A DNA stretch of 64,000 bases from Myxococcales bacterium (lineage in GTDB: Bacteria > Myxococcota_A > Bradymonadia > UBA7976 > UBA1532), in assembly GCA_020633465.1 (NCBI GenBank), contig JACKDN010000006.1:319948-383947 (forward strand). The letters run 5' to 3'. The notes under the pieces are model-generated. The model was given only the letters and a program-made list of their open reading frames with translations. It was not told where the DNA came from and made no database searches. Position 1 is the stretch's first letter; every line of letters begins with the position of its first letter. Positions 25,926 through 36,426 of this stretch are shown one piece after another. A program made the translations under genes and the position numbers.

Positions 25926-28900
25926 ATGTCCGAGCTGCGCGCGCGCCTGCCGCTGTGCCTCGCCCTGTTCGCGCTGGCCGCCTGCGACGACGGCCGCGTC
26001 GAGTCTCTCTGCCTGGCCGACTGCGACGCCGGCGCCGACGCCGCCGAGCTCGCCGGGGGCAGCGCCGATCCCCTCAACCCCGTCGAGCTGTGCGACGGCG
26101 TCGACAACGACGACGACGACCGGACCGACGAGGGCCTCGCCCGGCCCTGCGGCCTCTCGATCGGGGCGTGCGTCGAGGGCCAGCAACGCTGCGAGGACGG
26201 CACCTGGAGCCTGTGCGAAGGCTCCGTCGGACCCGGCGACGAGACCTGCGACGGCACCGACGAGGACTGTGACGGCGAGGTCGACGAGGGCCTCGCCCGC
26301 GCCTGCGCCGCGCGCGGCCTCGAGTGCGGCGTGGGCACCGAACGCTGCATCGGCGGCGCGTGGCAGGGCTGCCGGGCGGCCGAGGACCGCCAGGCCGAAG
26401 ACTGCGCCGCGCCCGGCGACGAGGACTGCGACGGCAGCGTCGACGAAGGGTGTGACTGCCCGGCCGACGCGCGCCGCGACTGCGGGCTGGACAGCGGCGC
26501 CTGCGAGGCGGGCGAGCAGGCCTGCGTCGACGGTCGCTGGGGCGCCTGCGCCGGCGCCTCGGATCCATCGCCGGAGCGTTGCGAGGGCGCGCTGGACGAG
26601 GACTGTGACGGGGTGGTCGACGAGGGCTGCGCGTGCCTCGACGGCGAGGTGTCGGCGTGCGGATCCGACGAGGGCGCCTGCGTCGCGGGCACCCGCGCCT
26701 GCCGAGACGGCGCGTGGTCGGCCTGCGAGGGCGCCGTGGGGCCGGGCGACGAGCGCTGCGAGGGCGCGGCGGACGAGGACTGCGACGGCGCCGTCGACGA
26801 GGGCTGCGGGTGCGCCGTGGGCGCGGTCGAGGACTGCGGATCCGGGCGCGGCGCCTGCGTCCCCGGGGTGCGCGCCTGCGCCGAGGGCGCCTGGGGCGCC
26901 TGCGTCGGGGCGGTGGAGCCCGCGGCCGAGGCCTGCGACGGCGCGCTCGACGAAGACTGCGACGGCGTCACCGACGAGGGCTGCGCGTGCATCGACGGCG
27001 CCGAGGCGCCCTGCGGCAGCGACGTCGGCGCCTGCCGGGCGGGCGTCCGACGCTGCGCCGAAGGGCGCTGGGGCGAATGCGAGGGCTTGCTGGCGCCGGC
27101 CGAGGAGCGTTGCGAGGGCGAGCGCGACGAGGACTGCGACGGCAGCGTCGACGAGGGGTGCGTGTGCGTGGCCGGCGAGGCCGCCCCCTGCGGCCGGGGC
27201 GTGGGGGCCTGCCAGCCGGGCGAGCGTCGCTGCGAGGACGGCGTCTGGACCGCCTGCCGCGGCGGCACGGCGCCCGCCGACGAGATCTGCGACGGCAGCG
27301 TCGACGAGGACTGCGACGGCAGCGTCGACGAGGCGTGCGCGTGCGTCGACGGCGAGATGGTCGCCTGCGGCTCCAGCGTCGGCGCGTGCGAGGCCGGCAC
27401 GCGCACCTGCGTCGACGGGCGGCTGGGCGCGTGCGAGGGCGCCCGTGGACCGGCCGAGGAGGCCTGCGACGGCAGCGTCGACGAGGACTGCGACGGCAGC
27501 GTCGACGAGGGCTGCGCCTGCGCCGACGGCCAGACCGAGGCCTGCGGCTCGCAGATCGGGGCCTGCACCGCGGGCGAGCGCACCTGCAGCGGGGGCAGCT
27601 GGAGCGCCTGCCGGGGCGCCACCGCCCCCGCCGCCGAGGCCTGTGAGGGCGACACCGACGAGGACTGCGACGGGGCCATCGACGAGGGCTGCGGCTGCGT
27701 CGACGGCGACGCGGCGGCGTGCGGCATCTCGGTCGGCGCCTGCGAGAGCGGCCGCCGGGTGTGTCGCGCCGGTCGGCTGGGCGCGTGCGAGGGCGCGATC
27801 GGCCCCAGCGACGAGGCCTGCGACGGCGCCACCGACGAGGACTGCGACGGCAGCGTCGACGAGGGGTGCGCCTGCACCGACGGCGAGCGAGAGCCCTGCG
27901 GCGACGACACCGGCGCCTGCGCGCCCGGCGAGCGGGCCTGCGAGATGGGACGCTGGGGCGGCTGCGAGGGCAGCGTCGGCCCCGCGCTCGAGGCCTGCGA
28001 CGGGGCCACCGACGAGGACTGCGACGGGCTGGTCGACGAGGGCTGCGCGTGCGTGCCCGACGCCGAGCAGGCCTGCGGGTCGAACGTGGGGCGCTGCGCG
28101 GCGGGCACGCGCATCTGCGCGCCCGACGGGTGGGGTCCCTGCGAGGGTCAGGTGTCGCCCGCGGACGAGGACTGCGACGGTGCCGACGACGAGGACTGCG
28201 ACGGGGCGACGGACGAAGGCTGCCTGTGCACCGACGGCGAGACCGAGGCGTGCGGCGCCGCGATCGGCGCGTGCGCGCCCGGCGTTCGGACCTGTGAAGA
28301 CGGCGTCTGGGGGCCCTGCGAGGGCGCGGTGGGGCCCGCCGACGAGGCCTGCGACGGCGCGCTCGACGAGGACTGCGACGGCGTCGCCGACGAGGGCTGC
28401 CTGTGCGCCGATGGCACCCGTCAGACCTGCGGGATCGACCGAGGGCAGTGCGAGGCGGGCGCCCGCACCTGCGTCGACGGGGTGTGGGGGCCGTGCGAGG
28501 GGGCGGTCGAGGCGGGCGACGAGATCTGCGACGGCGCGCTCGACGAGGACTGCGACGGCTTCAGCGACGAAGGCTGCGCGTGCGTCGACGGCGAGGCCAG
28601 CCCCTGCGGGCCCTCGGCGGGCGCGTGCGAGCCCGGCGTCCGCACCTGCGCGGCCGGCGCGTGGGGCGACTGCGAGGGGGGCGTCGGCCCGGCGGAGGAG
28701 ACCTGCGACGGCACGCTGGACGAGGACTGCGACGGCCTCTTGGACGAAGGATGCGCGTGCGTGGACGGCCAGCGCGAGGCCTGTGGGTCGGACACGGGTG
28801 AGTGCGTGCCAGGCGAGCAGCGGTGCGTCGGCGGGGCTTGGGGGCCCTGCGAGGGGCGCGTCGATCCGGCCGCCGAGACCTGCGACGGGGCGCTGGACGA

Positions 28901-29534
28901 GGACTGTGACGGGGACGTGGACGAGGGCTGCGCGTGCGTCAACGGCGCCGAGGGGCAGTGCGGCGTCGCGGTGGGGACGTGTGAGGCGGGCACGCGCGTC
29001 TGCGCGACCGGCAGCTGGGGCCCGTGCGAGGGCGCGGTGGGGCCGTCCGAGGAGATCTGCGACGGCGGCCTGGACGAGGACTGCGACGGCAGCGCGGACG
29101 AGGGCTGTGAGTGCACCGACGGGGACGAGGAGGCGTGCGGCAGCGAGGTGGGCGCCTGCGAGCCGGGGACGCGACGCTGCGAGGCGGGCGCGTGGGGCCC
29201 CTGTGAAGGCGGGGTGCGCCCCCGCGACGAGCGGTGCGACGGCGCGCTGGACGACGACTGCGACGGCGCCGTCGACGAGGACTGCGTCTGCGTCCTGGGC
29301 ACGCAGCGGTCGTGCGGCAACGATCCCTGCCGCGCGCAGCGCTGCGAGGGCCACGGCTGGGGCGCGTGCGGCCCCCCGCGGGCGCCCGTCGAAGAGACGT
29401 GCGACGGCGCCGACGACGACTGCGACGGCGCGGTCGACGAGGGGCTGCCCGGCGCGTGCTGTGACGACGACGGCTGCCCGCCCCGACGCTGCGTGGACGG
29501 CGCGTGGGAAGCGTGCCCCGACGGGGACGATTGA
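25926..29534 (+). CDS. Giant lipoprotein with 20 MopE-type metal-binding repeats
   Basis: A 1202-residue protein. ATG at 25926 follows GAGGAG, and the signal ends in lipobox ALAAC. From about residue 50 to the end it consists of 20 repeats of about 58 residues. Each has a metal loop CDGxxDEDCDGxxDEGC, a strand CACVDGExxACG, then CExGxRTCxDGxWGxCEG. The loop matches the MopE copper-binding motif family (PF11617-type) and also resembles Ca2+-binding DxDxDG loops. Each unit carries about eight Cys, so a heavily disulfide-bonded, metal-loaded surface fibre is expected. The last repeat is variant (CDDDGCPPRRC). It is the third gene of the 24328-29534 operon. Repeat units are very similar at DNA level, so copy number could vary between strains. 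Confidence 0.85.
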   Translation: MSELRARLPLCLALFALAACDDGRVESLCLADCDAGADAAELAGGSADPLNPVELCDGVDNDDDDRTDEGLARPCGLSIGACVEGQQRCEDGTWSLCEGSVGPGDETCDGTDEDCDGEVDEGLARACAARGLECGVGTERCIGGAWQGCRAAEDRQAEDCAAPGDEDCDGSVDEGCDCPADARRDCGLDSGACEAGEQACVDGRWGACAGASDPSPERCEGALDEDCDGVVDEGCACLDGEVSACGSDEGACVAGTRACRDGAWSACEGAVGPGDERCEGAADEDCDGAVDEGCGCAVGAVEDCGSGRGACVPGVRACAEGAWGACVGAVEPAAEACDGALDEDCDGVTDEGCACIDGAEAPCGSDVGACRAGVRRCAEGRWGECEGLLAPAEERCEGERDEDCDGSVDEGCVCVAGEAAPCGRGVGACQPGERRCEDGVWTACRGGTAPADEICDGSVDEDCDGSVDEACACVDGEMVACGSSVGACEAGTRTCVDGRLGACEGARGPAEEACDGSVDEDCDGSVDEGCACADGQTEACGSQIGACTAGERTCSGGSWSACRGATAPAAEACEGDTDEDCDGAIDEGCGCVDGDAAACGISVGACESGRRVCRAGRLGACEGAIGPSDEACDGATDEDCDGSVDEGCACTDGEREPCGDDTGACAPGERACEMGRWGGCEGSVGPALEACDGATDEDCDGLVDEGCACVPDAEQACGSNVGRCAAGTRICAPDGWGPCEGQVSPADEDCDGADDEDCDGATDEGCLCTDGETEACGAAIGACAPGVRTCEDGVWGPCEGAVGPADEACDGALDEDCDGVADEGCLCADGTRQTCGIDRGQCEAGARTCVDGVWGPCEGAVEAGDEICDGALDEDCDGFSDEGCACVDGEASPCGPSAGACEPGVRTCAAGAWGDCEGGVGPAEETCDGTLDEDCDGLLDEGCACVDGQREACGSDTGECVPGEQRCVGGAWGPCEGRVDPAAETCDGALDEDCDGDVDEGCACVNGAEGQCGVAVGTCEAGTRVCATGSWGPCEGAVGPSEEICDGGLDEDCDGSADEGCECTDGDEEACGSEVGACEPGTRRCEAGAWGPCEGGVRPRDERCDGALDDDCDGAVDEDCVCVLGTQRSCGNDPCRAQRCEGHGWGACGPPRAPVEETCDGADDDCDGAVDEGLPGACCDDDGCPPRRCVDGAWEACPDGDD

Positions 29535-29739
29535 CACAGCCGCGGGGCGCGCTCGGGCTGGCAGCGCATCGTGAACGGGCCGTGCCGGGGCGTCACCGTC
29601 ACCGGACAGCCGCCGCCGGAGGGCCGCGTCGGTGCGCGCGGTGGTGGGCCACATGGTCGGTCCGCCGGCGGTGCGCCGCTTGCTTGATGCGCGGGCGGTC
29701 CGTTCACCGACCTGCCGCCCGGCGCGGCGGGGGTGTGCC

Positions 29740-31154
<1,415 letters not shown>

Positions 31155-31158
<4 letters not shown>

Positions 31159-31562
31159 GCGACGCCGCCCCGATGACGCTCACCATCCTCGAGCCGGCCG
31201 CGGTCCACCTGCCCCCGACGCCGGTGCGCCGCGTGGTCGTCGAGACGCCGCGCGGCAGCCACGGCCTGCTGCCGCGGCGCCTGGACTGCGTGGCCGCCGT
31301 GCCCCCGGGCATCCTCACCTACGAGACGATGGACGGCGCGGTGGTGGACGTCGCGGTCGACCTGGGTGTGATGGTCAAGGCCGGCCCGGCGGTGACGGTG
31401 GCCGTGCGCCACGCCATCGCGGGGACCGATCTGTCGACGCTGCGGGACACGGTGGCGCGCGCGTTCGTGGATCTGGACGCGCAGGCGCAGGCCACGCGCG
31501 CCGCGCTGGCGCACCTCGAGACGAGCTTCGTGCGGCGGCTGCTGGAGTGGGAACGTGTCTGA
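31155..31562 (+). CDS. atpC: N-ATPase epsilon subunit
   Basis: A 135-residue epsilon-like subunit with a beta-sandwich N-terminus (MTLTILEPAAVHLPPTPVRR, VETPRGSHGLLPRRLD, PPGILTYETMDG) and a helical C-terminal part (LDAQAQATRAALAHLETSF). It starts at ATG inside the atpD stop and overlaps atpQ by 8 bp. In F1 it couples rotation to the c-ring; in N-ATPases it sits in the same place. Identification rests on operon position plus the GxxxLLPRR region. Confidence 0.88.
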
Positions 31563-31908
31563 TCGCCCGCCCCCCGCAGACGACGGCGCGACCGAGCGGC
31601 GCCTGACCCGCGCGGTCGACCGCCAGGCGCCCCGCAAGCTGGCGGCCCGGCGAGGCGGCCCACCCCCGGTGCTGGCGGGGCTCGGCCTGTTCGGGCTGGT
31701 CGGCTGGTCGGTGGCCGTGCCGACGGTGCTGGGCGCGCTGCTGGGCGCCTGGCTGGACGCGCGCGGCGCGACCGAACGCTCCTGGACGCTGGCGCTGCTG
31801 GTGGCCGGGCTGACGGTCGGGTGCCTCAACGCGCTCGCGTGGATCACGCGCGAGCACCGAGCGATGGAGCGTTCGCGCCGCGCGGACGAGGAGGTCGACG
31901 ATGACTGA
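31555..31908 (+). CDS. atpQ: N-ATPase AtpQ-like membrane subunit
   Basis: A 117-residue protein with two transmembrane segments (VLAGLGLFGLVGWSVAVPTV and WTLALLVAGLTVGCLNALAW), like AtpI-type assembly proteins. A GTG start overlaps atpC. In N-ATPase operons this slot holds AtpQ, an AtpI-like protein suggested to help c-ring assembly or ion transport. The GWSVAVPTVLGALLGAWLD segment fits that family. Confidence 0.85.
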   Translation: MSDRPPPADDGATERRLTRAVDRQAPRKLAARRGGPPPVLAGLGLFGLVGWSVAVPTVLGALLGAWLDARGATERSWTLALLVAGLTVGCLNALAWITREHRAMERSRRADEEVDDD

Positions 31909-32203
31909 CGCCTGGATCGCCGCGCTGTCGGCCACCCCGCTGGCGTTCGCCGCCGGCGCGCTGCTGGGCGCGTTCTACTTCGGTGGCCTGTGGTGGACCG
32001 TCGCGCGCGGCCTGCGCAGCGCGCACCCCGCGCCGCTGTTCGTGGCCAGCCTGCTGGTGCGCAGCGCGGTCGTCGTCGCCGGCTTCCTGTGGGTGAGCGG
32101 GGGCGCCTGGCCGCGGCTCGTGGCCTGCGCGGCCGGCTTCCTCGGCGCGCGCCTCGCCGTGACCCGCCTGACCCGTGGCGCGGAGGTGTCCCGTGCACCT
32201 TAG
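31901..32203 (+). CDS. atpR: N-ATPase AtpR-like membrane subunit
   Basis: A 100-residue protein with three hydrophobic helices. It starts FAAGALLGAFYFGGLWWTV and carries a conserved intramembrane Arg in FVASLLVRSAVVVAGFLW, which in AtpR is thought to interact with the c-ring ion site. It overlaps atpQ by 8 bp and atpB by 11 bp. AtpR is specific to N-ATPases, which supports the assignment of this operon. Confidence 0.85.
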   Translation: MTDAWIAALSATPLAFAAGALLGAFYFGGLWWTVARGLRSAHPAPLFVASLLVRSAVVVAGFLWVSGGAWPRLVACAAGFLGARLAVTRLTRGAEVSRAP

Positions 32204-32906
32204 TCAGGACGAGCTGGTGCTCTGGCAGCTGGGCTGGGTGAAGATCAACGGCACGCTGGTGGCCACCTGGCTGGTGATGCTGGTGCTGACGCTGGGCAGC
32301 CACCTGGTGACGCGGCGCCTCACCACGCGCCTCGCGCGCACGCGCTGGCAGACGGCCCTCGAGGTGATCGTCACCACGCTCGAGGATCAGATCGCCGGCG
32401 TCGGCCTGCGCCAGCCCCGCCGCTATCTGCCCTTCATCGGCGCGCTGTTCCTGTTCATCGCCACGTCGACGCTGCTGAGCGTGCTGCCCGGCTACGAGCC
32501 GCCGACCGGCTCGCTGTCGACGACGGCCGCGCTGGCGCTGTGCGTCTTCGTCGCCGTGCCCCTCTACGGCATCGGCGCCGTGGGCGTGCGCGGCTACCTG
32601 CGTACCTGGCTCGAGCCCACGCCGCTGCTGCTGCCGATCAACATCGTCAGCGAGGTGTCGCGCACGCTGGCCCTGGCCGTGCGGCTGTTCGGCAACATGA
32701 TGAGCGGCGCGATGATCCTCGCCATCCTGCTGAGCCTCACGCCCCTGTTCTTCCCCATCGTGATGAGCGCGCTCGGCCTGGTGACCGGGCTGGTGCAGGC
32801 CTACATCTTCGCCATCCTCGCGACGGTCTACATCGCGGCCGCGACCGAGGTGCACCCGCACGCCGCCCCACCGCGCGCGCCCACACCCCGCCCCGGGAGG
32901 TCCTGA
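32193..32906 (+). CDS. atpB: N-ATPase a subunit
   Basis: A 237-residue a-subunit. GTG at 32193 follows GGAGGT by 6 nt inside the end of atpR. The critical helix reads EVSRTLALAVRLFGNMMSG, containing the essential Arg that faces the c-ring. The earlier RRYLPFIGALFLFIATSTLL and WLEPTPLLLPINIVSE are typical of a-subunits. The last base of its stop is the first base of the atpE start. Confidence 0.92.
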   Translation: MHLSQDELVLWQLGWVKINGTLVATWLVMLVLTLGSHLVTRRLTTRLARTRWQTALEVIVTTLEDQIAGVGLRQPRRYLPFIGALFLFIATSTLLSVLPGYEPPTGSLSTTAALALCVFVAVPLYGIGAVGVRGYLRTWLEPTPLLLPINIVSEVSRTLALAVRLFGNMMSGAMILAILLSLTPLFFPIVMSALGLVTGLVQAYIFAILATVYIAAATEVHPHAAPPRAPTPRPGRS

Positions 32907-33187
32907 TGGACACCGCAACCCTCGTCGCCGTCGTCTCGATCGTCACCGCCGGGCTGACCACCGCCCTCGGCTGCATGTTGCCCGCGGTGGCCGAGGGGCG
33001 CGCGGTCTCGGCCGCGCTGGCGAGCATCGCGCAGCAGCCCGACGCCGCCTCGACCATCACGCGCACGCTGTTCGTCGGCATCGCGATGATCGAGTCGGTC
33101 GCCATCTACTGCTTCGTCGTCTCGATGATCCTCGTCTTCGCCAACCCCTTCTGGAGCCACGTGCTCGAGAAGGCGGCGGGCCAGTGA
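32906..33187 (+). CDS. atpE: N-ATPase c subunit (ring proteolipid)
   Basis: A 93-residue two-helix proteolipid. Helix 1 has the N-ATPase-type AVAEGRAVSAALASIAQQPD with Glu30 in the membrane. Helix 2 is FVGIAMIESVAIYCFVVSMI with the ion-binding Glu63, Ser64 and Tyr68. Na+-type c-rings normally have E-S-T-x-x-Y here; this one has E-S-V-A-I-Y, so Val65 replaces the Thr that helps coordinate Na+ through water. Na+ specificity is therefore uncertain. A GGGAGG Shine-Dalgarno lies 6 nt before the ATG, within atpB. Confidence 0.93.
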   Translation: MDTATLVAVVSIVTAGLTTALGCMLPAVAEGRAVSAALASIAQQPDAASTITRTLFVGIAMIESVAIYCFVVSMILVFANPFWSHVLEKAAGQ

Positions 33188-33205
33188 CCCGGCGCGGGTG
33201 ACGCC

Positions 33206-33991
33206 ATGCTGATCGACTGGTTCACCGTCGCTGCCCAGGTGATCAACTTCCTGGTGTTGGCCTGGCTGCTGCGGCGCTTCCTGTTCGGCCCGATCGTCGC
33301 GGCCATCGACGCCCGCGAGGCGCACCTGGCCGACACGATCGCCGAGGCCGAGCGCCGCGAGGCGGCGGCGGCCGAGGCCCAGGCCGGCTTCGAGACGCAA
33401 CGCAAGACGCTCGAAGCCGAGCGGGCCGAGCGGCTGCGGGCGGCCGAGGTCGAGGCCGCCAGCGAGCGCGGCCGCCTGCTCGAGGAGGCCCGGGGCGACG
33501 CGCAGAAGGTGCGCGCGGCCGGCCGGGCCGCGCTGCGCGAGGAGCTGGCCGCCGTCGAGCGTTCGCTGGGCACCCTGGCGCGCGACGAGGTGGTCGCCAT
33601 CGCCGAGCGGGCGCTGGCCGAGCTGGCCGGGGCGCGCCTGGACGAGCGCATCGTCGAGACGCTGATCGAGCGCCTGGGCGCGCTGGACGCGGACGCCCGC
33701 GGCCCCTGGGTGGCGGCCCTGCGCGCGGGCGGGGCGGACGTGCGCACCGCCCGCCCGCTGAGCGAGGCCCAGCGGGCGGCGCTCACCGAGGCGCTGTGCA
33801 CCCTGGCCGGGGCGCCGATCGAGGTGCGCGAGACGCTCGCGCCCGCCCTGGTCAGCGGCGTCGAGGTCGAGGCCGACGGCTACGCGGTCGCGTGGAACGT
33901 CCAGCGTTGGCTCGGTGACCTGCGGGCGCGGGCCGAGGCGCTGGCGCGCGCCGCCGAGGGCGCCGCGGAGGCACCCGATGACGCCGCGTGA
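33206..33991 (+). CDS. atpF: N-ATPase b subunit with delta-like C-terminal extension
   Basis: A 261-residue b-subunit with one N-terminal membrane helix (TVAAQVINFLVLAWLLRRFL), then a long Ala/Glu/Arg coiled coil (about residues 45-150). A C-terminal part (from about 160) resembles the delta subunit (LSEAQRAALTEALCTLAGAP, ALVSGVEVEADGYAVAWNVQ). N-ATPases lack a separate delta gene, and this fused extension replaces it, as expected. It begins 18 bp after atpE and overlaps atpA by 14 bp. Confidence 0.88.
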   Translation: MLIDWFTVAAQVINFLVLAWLLRRFLFGPIVAAIDAREAHLADTIAEAERREAAAAEAQAGFETQRKTLEAERAERLRAAEVEAASERGRLLEEARGDAQKVRAAGRAALREELAAVERSLGTLARDEVVAIAERALAELAGARLDERIVETLIERLGALDADARGPWVAALRAGGADVRTARPLSEAQRAALTEALCTLAGAPIEVRETLAPALVSGVEVEADGYAVAWNVQRWLGDLRARAEALARAAEGAAEAPDDAA

Positions 33992-35510
33992 TCCCTCGCT
34001 CGGGCGGGCGGTGCGCCGCGCGTTCGACAGCCTGGCGGCCGCTCGGGGAACGGACGCCGGGCCCCTGGCGCCGCGCGAGGTCGGCCACGTCGTGACCGTC
34101 TCCACCGGCGTCGCCAAGGTGTCGGGGCTGCCCGGCGCCGGCTTCGACGAGCTGCTGCGGTTCCCCAACGATCTCATGGGCATCGCGTTCAACCTCGACG
34201 AGGACGCCATCGGCGTCGTGCTGCTCGGGTCGTTCTGGGATCTGCACGCGGGCGATCCGGTGCAGCGCACGGGTCGCGTGATGGACGTGCCGGTCGGCGC
34301 GGGGCTGATCGGCCGGGTGGTCGATCCGCTCGGCCGCCCGCTCGACGGGCGCGGCGCCGTCGTCAGCAGCGGCCGCCTGCCCATCGAGCGCGACGCCGCG
34401 CCGATCATGGATCGCGCGCCGGTGACGGTGCCGCTGCAGACCGGCACCAAGGTGATCGACGCGCTGGTGCCCGTGGGGCGCGGCCAGCGCGAGCTGATCC
34501 TGGGGGATCGCCAGACGGGCAAGACCACCCTGGCGCTGGACGCCATCCTCGCTCAGCAGGCGGACGACGTCCTCTGCGTGTACTGCGCGATCGGCCAGCG
34601 GGCGTCGGCCGTCGCGCGCGTGGTGGCCACGCTGAAGCGGCACGACGCGCTCCGGCGCACGCTCGTCGTCGTCACCGAGGGCGACGAGGCGCCCGGGCTG
34701 CAGTACATCGCGCCCTTCGCCGCCACCAGCATGGCCGAGCACTTCGTCGAGCAGGGGCGCGACGTGTTGATCGTGTACGACGATCTGACCCACCACGCGC
34801 GCGCCTACCGCGAGCTCTCCCTGCTGTTGCGGCGGCCCCCGGGCCGCGAAGCGTTCCCCGGGGACATCTTCTACCTGCACGCGCGGCTGCTCGAACGCTC
34901 CACCCACCTGGCGCCCGCGCGCGGCGGGGGATCGCTGACGGCGCTGCCGATCATCGAGACCGAGGCCCAGGACATCGCCGCCTACGTCCCGACCAACCTC
35001 ATCTCGATCACCGACGGGCAGATCGACCTCTCCCCCACCCTGTTCGCGTTGGGTGTGCTGCCCGCGGTCGACGTGGGGCGCTCGGTGTCGCGGGTGGGCG
35101 GCGCGGCGCAGCGGCCGGCCTACCGGGCCGCGGTGGGCGACCTGAAGCTGGCCTACGCGCAGTTCGAGGAGCTCGAGGCCTTCGCGCGCTTCGGCACGCG
35201 GCTCGACGCGCGCACGCAGCACATCATCGAGCACGGCCGGCGCATCCGCGGGTGCCTGCAGCAGATGGAGGGGGCGCCCATCGACCTGCCCGCCCAGCTG
35301 GCCGTGCTCGAGGCGCTCGCGGCGGGTCTGTTCGACGACGTACCGCTCGAGCGGATCGCCAGCGCCGAGGCCGCCGTGCGCGCGGCGACCGCGACGCTGC
35401 CCCCGCACCGCCGCGCGCGGCTGGCCTCGTCGGCGCCGTCGCGCGCGAGCGATCGCCAGGCGCTGCTGACGCTGGCGCGCGACGCGCTGAGCAAGGCGGG
35501 TGAGGCGTGA
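33978..35510 (+). CDS. atpA: N-ATPase alpha subunit
   Basis: A 510-residue F1 alpha-like subunit. It has the nucleotide loop GDRQTGKTTLALDAILAQ, the regulatory region GQRASAVARVVATLKRHDA, VYDDLTHHARAYRELSLLLR with RPPGREAFPGDIFYLHARLL, and ITDGQIDLSPTLFALGVLPA. ATG at 33978 sits inside the end of atpF. It overlaps atpG by 4 bp. All hexamer-forming motifs are intact. Confidence 0.95.
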   Translation: MTPRDPSLGRAVRRAFDSLAAARGTDAGPLAPREVGHVVTVSTGVAKVSGLPGAGFDELLRFPNDLMGIAFNLDEDAIGVVLLGSFWDLHAGDPVQRTGRVMDVPVGAGLIGRVVDPLGRPLDGRGAVVSSGRLPIERDAAPIMDRAPVTVPLQTGTKVIDALVPVGRGQRELILGDRQTGKTTLALDAILAQQADDVLCVYCAIGQRASAVARVVATLKRHDALRRTLVVVTEGDEAPGLQYIAPFAATSMAEHFVEQGRDVLIVYDDLTHHARAYRELSLLLRRPPGREAFPGDIFYLHARLLERSTHLAPARGGGSLTALPIIETEAQDIAAYVPTNLISITDGQIDLSPTLFALGVLPAVDVGRSVSRVGGAAQRPAYRAAVGDLKLAYAQFEELEAFARFGTRLDARTQHIIEHGRRIRGCLQQMEGAPIDLPAQLAVLEALAAGLFDDVPLERIASAEAAVRAATATLPPHRRARLASSAPSRASDRQALLTLARDALSKAGEA

Positions 35511-36388
35511 GCGAGGCCGCCACGCTGCTGCGCCGGCGGACGCGCGCCGCCCAGGATCTGCGGACGGTGGTGCACGGGGCCAAGGCGATCGCCGCCTCCA
35601 GCGTGCGCGCGTGCGAGCAGGCGGTGCGCGCGGCCGAGGCGTACGCTCGAACGGTGCAGCAGGGGCTCGCGGCCTGCTTGGGCGACGACGACGACCGGGG
35701 AGGCGGTGCGCGACCCGCGCCCAGCGGGCCCGCGGACGTGTTGGTGTTCGGATCCGATCAGGGCCTCGTGGGCGCCTTCAACGAGGCGACGGCGGCGGCG
35801 GCGACCGAGATGCTCGGGGGGCTGAGCGCGCCGGCGCGCCTCTGGGTCGTGGGCGGGCGCGTGCACCAGCGGCTCGCGGACGCGGGGCTGTCGCCCGCCG
35901 ATCCCTGGCCCGCGCCCGCCACCGTGCCGGCCATCACGGCGCTGGTCGGGCGCGTGTTGGCCGCGCTGGACGCCCCGACGACCCAACCGCCCCTGACGCA
36001 GCTGTTCGTCGTCCACCAGCGTCCGGACGCCGGCCCGGTGCCGACGCCCACGACGCGACGGGTGCTGCCGCTCGATCGGGTTTGGCGAGACCAGATGCGC
36101 GCCACGCCGTGGCCCACCCGGACGCGCCCCGAGACGCTGGGCCCGTCGGCGGTGACGCTGCAGGCGCTGGCCGCGGAGTATCTGTTCGTGACGCTGTTCG
36201 CGGCCGCGGCCGAGTCGATGGCCAGCGAGAACGCGAGCCGACTCGCGGCCATGCAGCGCGCCGAGCGCAGCATCGACGAGCGCCTCGAGCGCCTCGAGCG
36301 CGCCGCGCGCCGGCTGCGGCAGGCCACGATCGACGCCGAGCTCTTCGATCGGTTGGGCGCCGTCGCGGACGTCGCATCGACCGGGTGA
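35507..36388 (+). CDS. atpG: N-ATPase gamma subunit
   Basis: A 293-residue central-shaft subunit with a GTG start. The N-terminal coil (LLRRRTRAAQDLRTVVHGAK, then AIAASSVRACEQAVRAAEAY) and the C-terminal coil (ENASRLAAMQRAERSIDERL) frame a Rossmann-like middle (VLVFGSDQGLVGAFNEA). It is the last gene of the operon. Its gamma core is more divergent than F1 gamma, as usual for N-ATPases. The next gene has its own start 38 bp later. Confidence 0.9.
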   Translation: MSEAATLLRRRTRAAQDLRTVVHGAKAIAASSVRACEQAVRAAEAYARTVQQGLAACLGDDDDRGGGARPAPSGPADVLVFGSDQGLVGAFNEATAAAATEMLGGLSAPARLWVVGGRVHQRLADAGLSPADPWPAPATVPAITALVGRVLAALDAPTTQPPLTQLFVVHQRPDAGPVPTPTTRRVLPLDRVWRDQMRATPWPTRTRPETLGPSAVTLQALAAEYLFVTLFAAAAESMASENASRLAAMQRAERSIDERLERLERAARRLRQATIDAELFDRLGAVADVASTG

Positions 36389-36426
36389 ATTGCGTACCCT
36401 GCGTCCGCCGGAAACGGAGGTTCACG

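Noticed and set aside
26080..29460. Regular DNA repeats resembling a CRISPR or satellite array
   Set aside because: Period is about 174 bp, in frame, and encodes the MopE units; there are no unique spacers of CRISPR size.
29535..29739. A gene or extended N-terminus before atpD
   Set aside because: Frame continues upstream but the residues are Arg/Pro-rich and unlike beta subunits; no Shine-Dalgarno found.
32906..33187. Calling the N-ATPase strictly Na+-specific
   Set aside because: The Thr of the Na+ signature is Val here, so the ion cannot be fixed from sequence.
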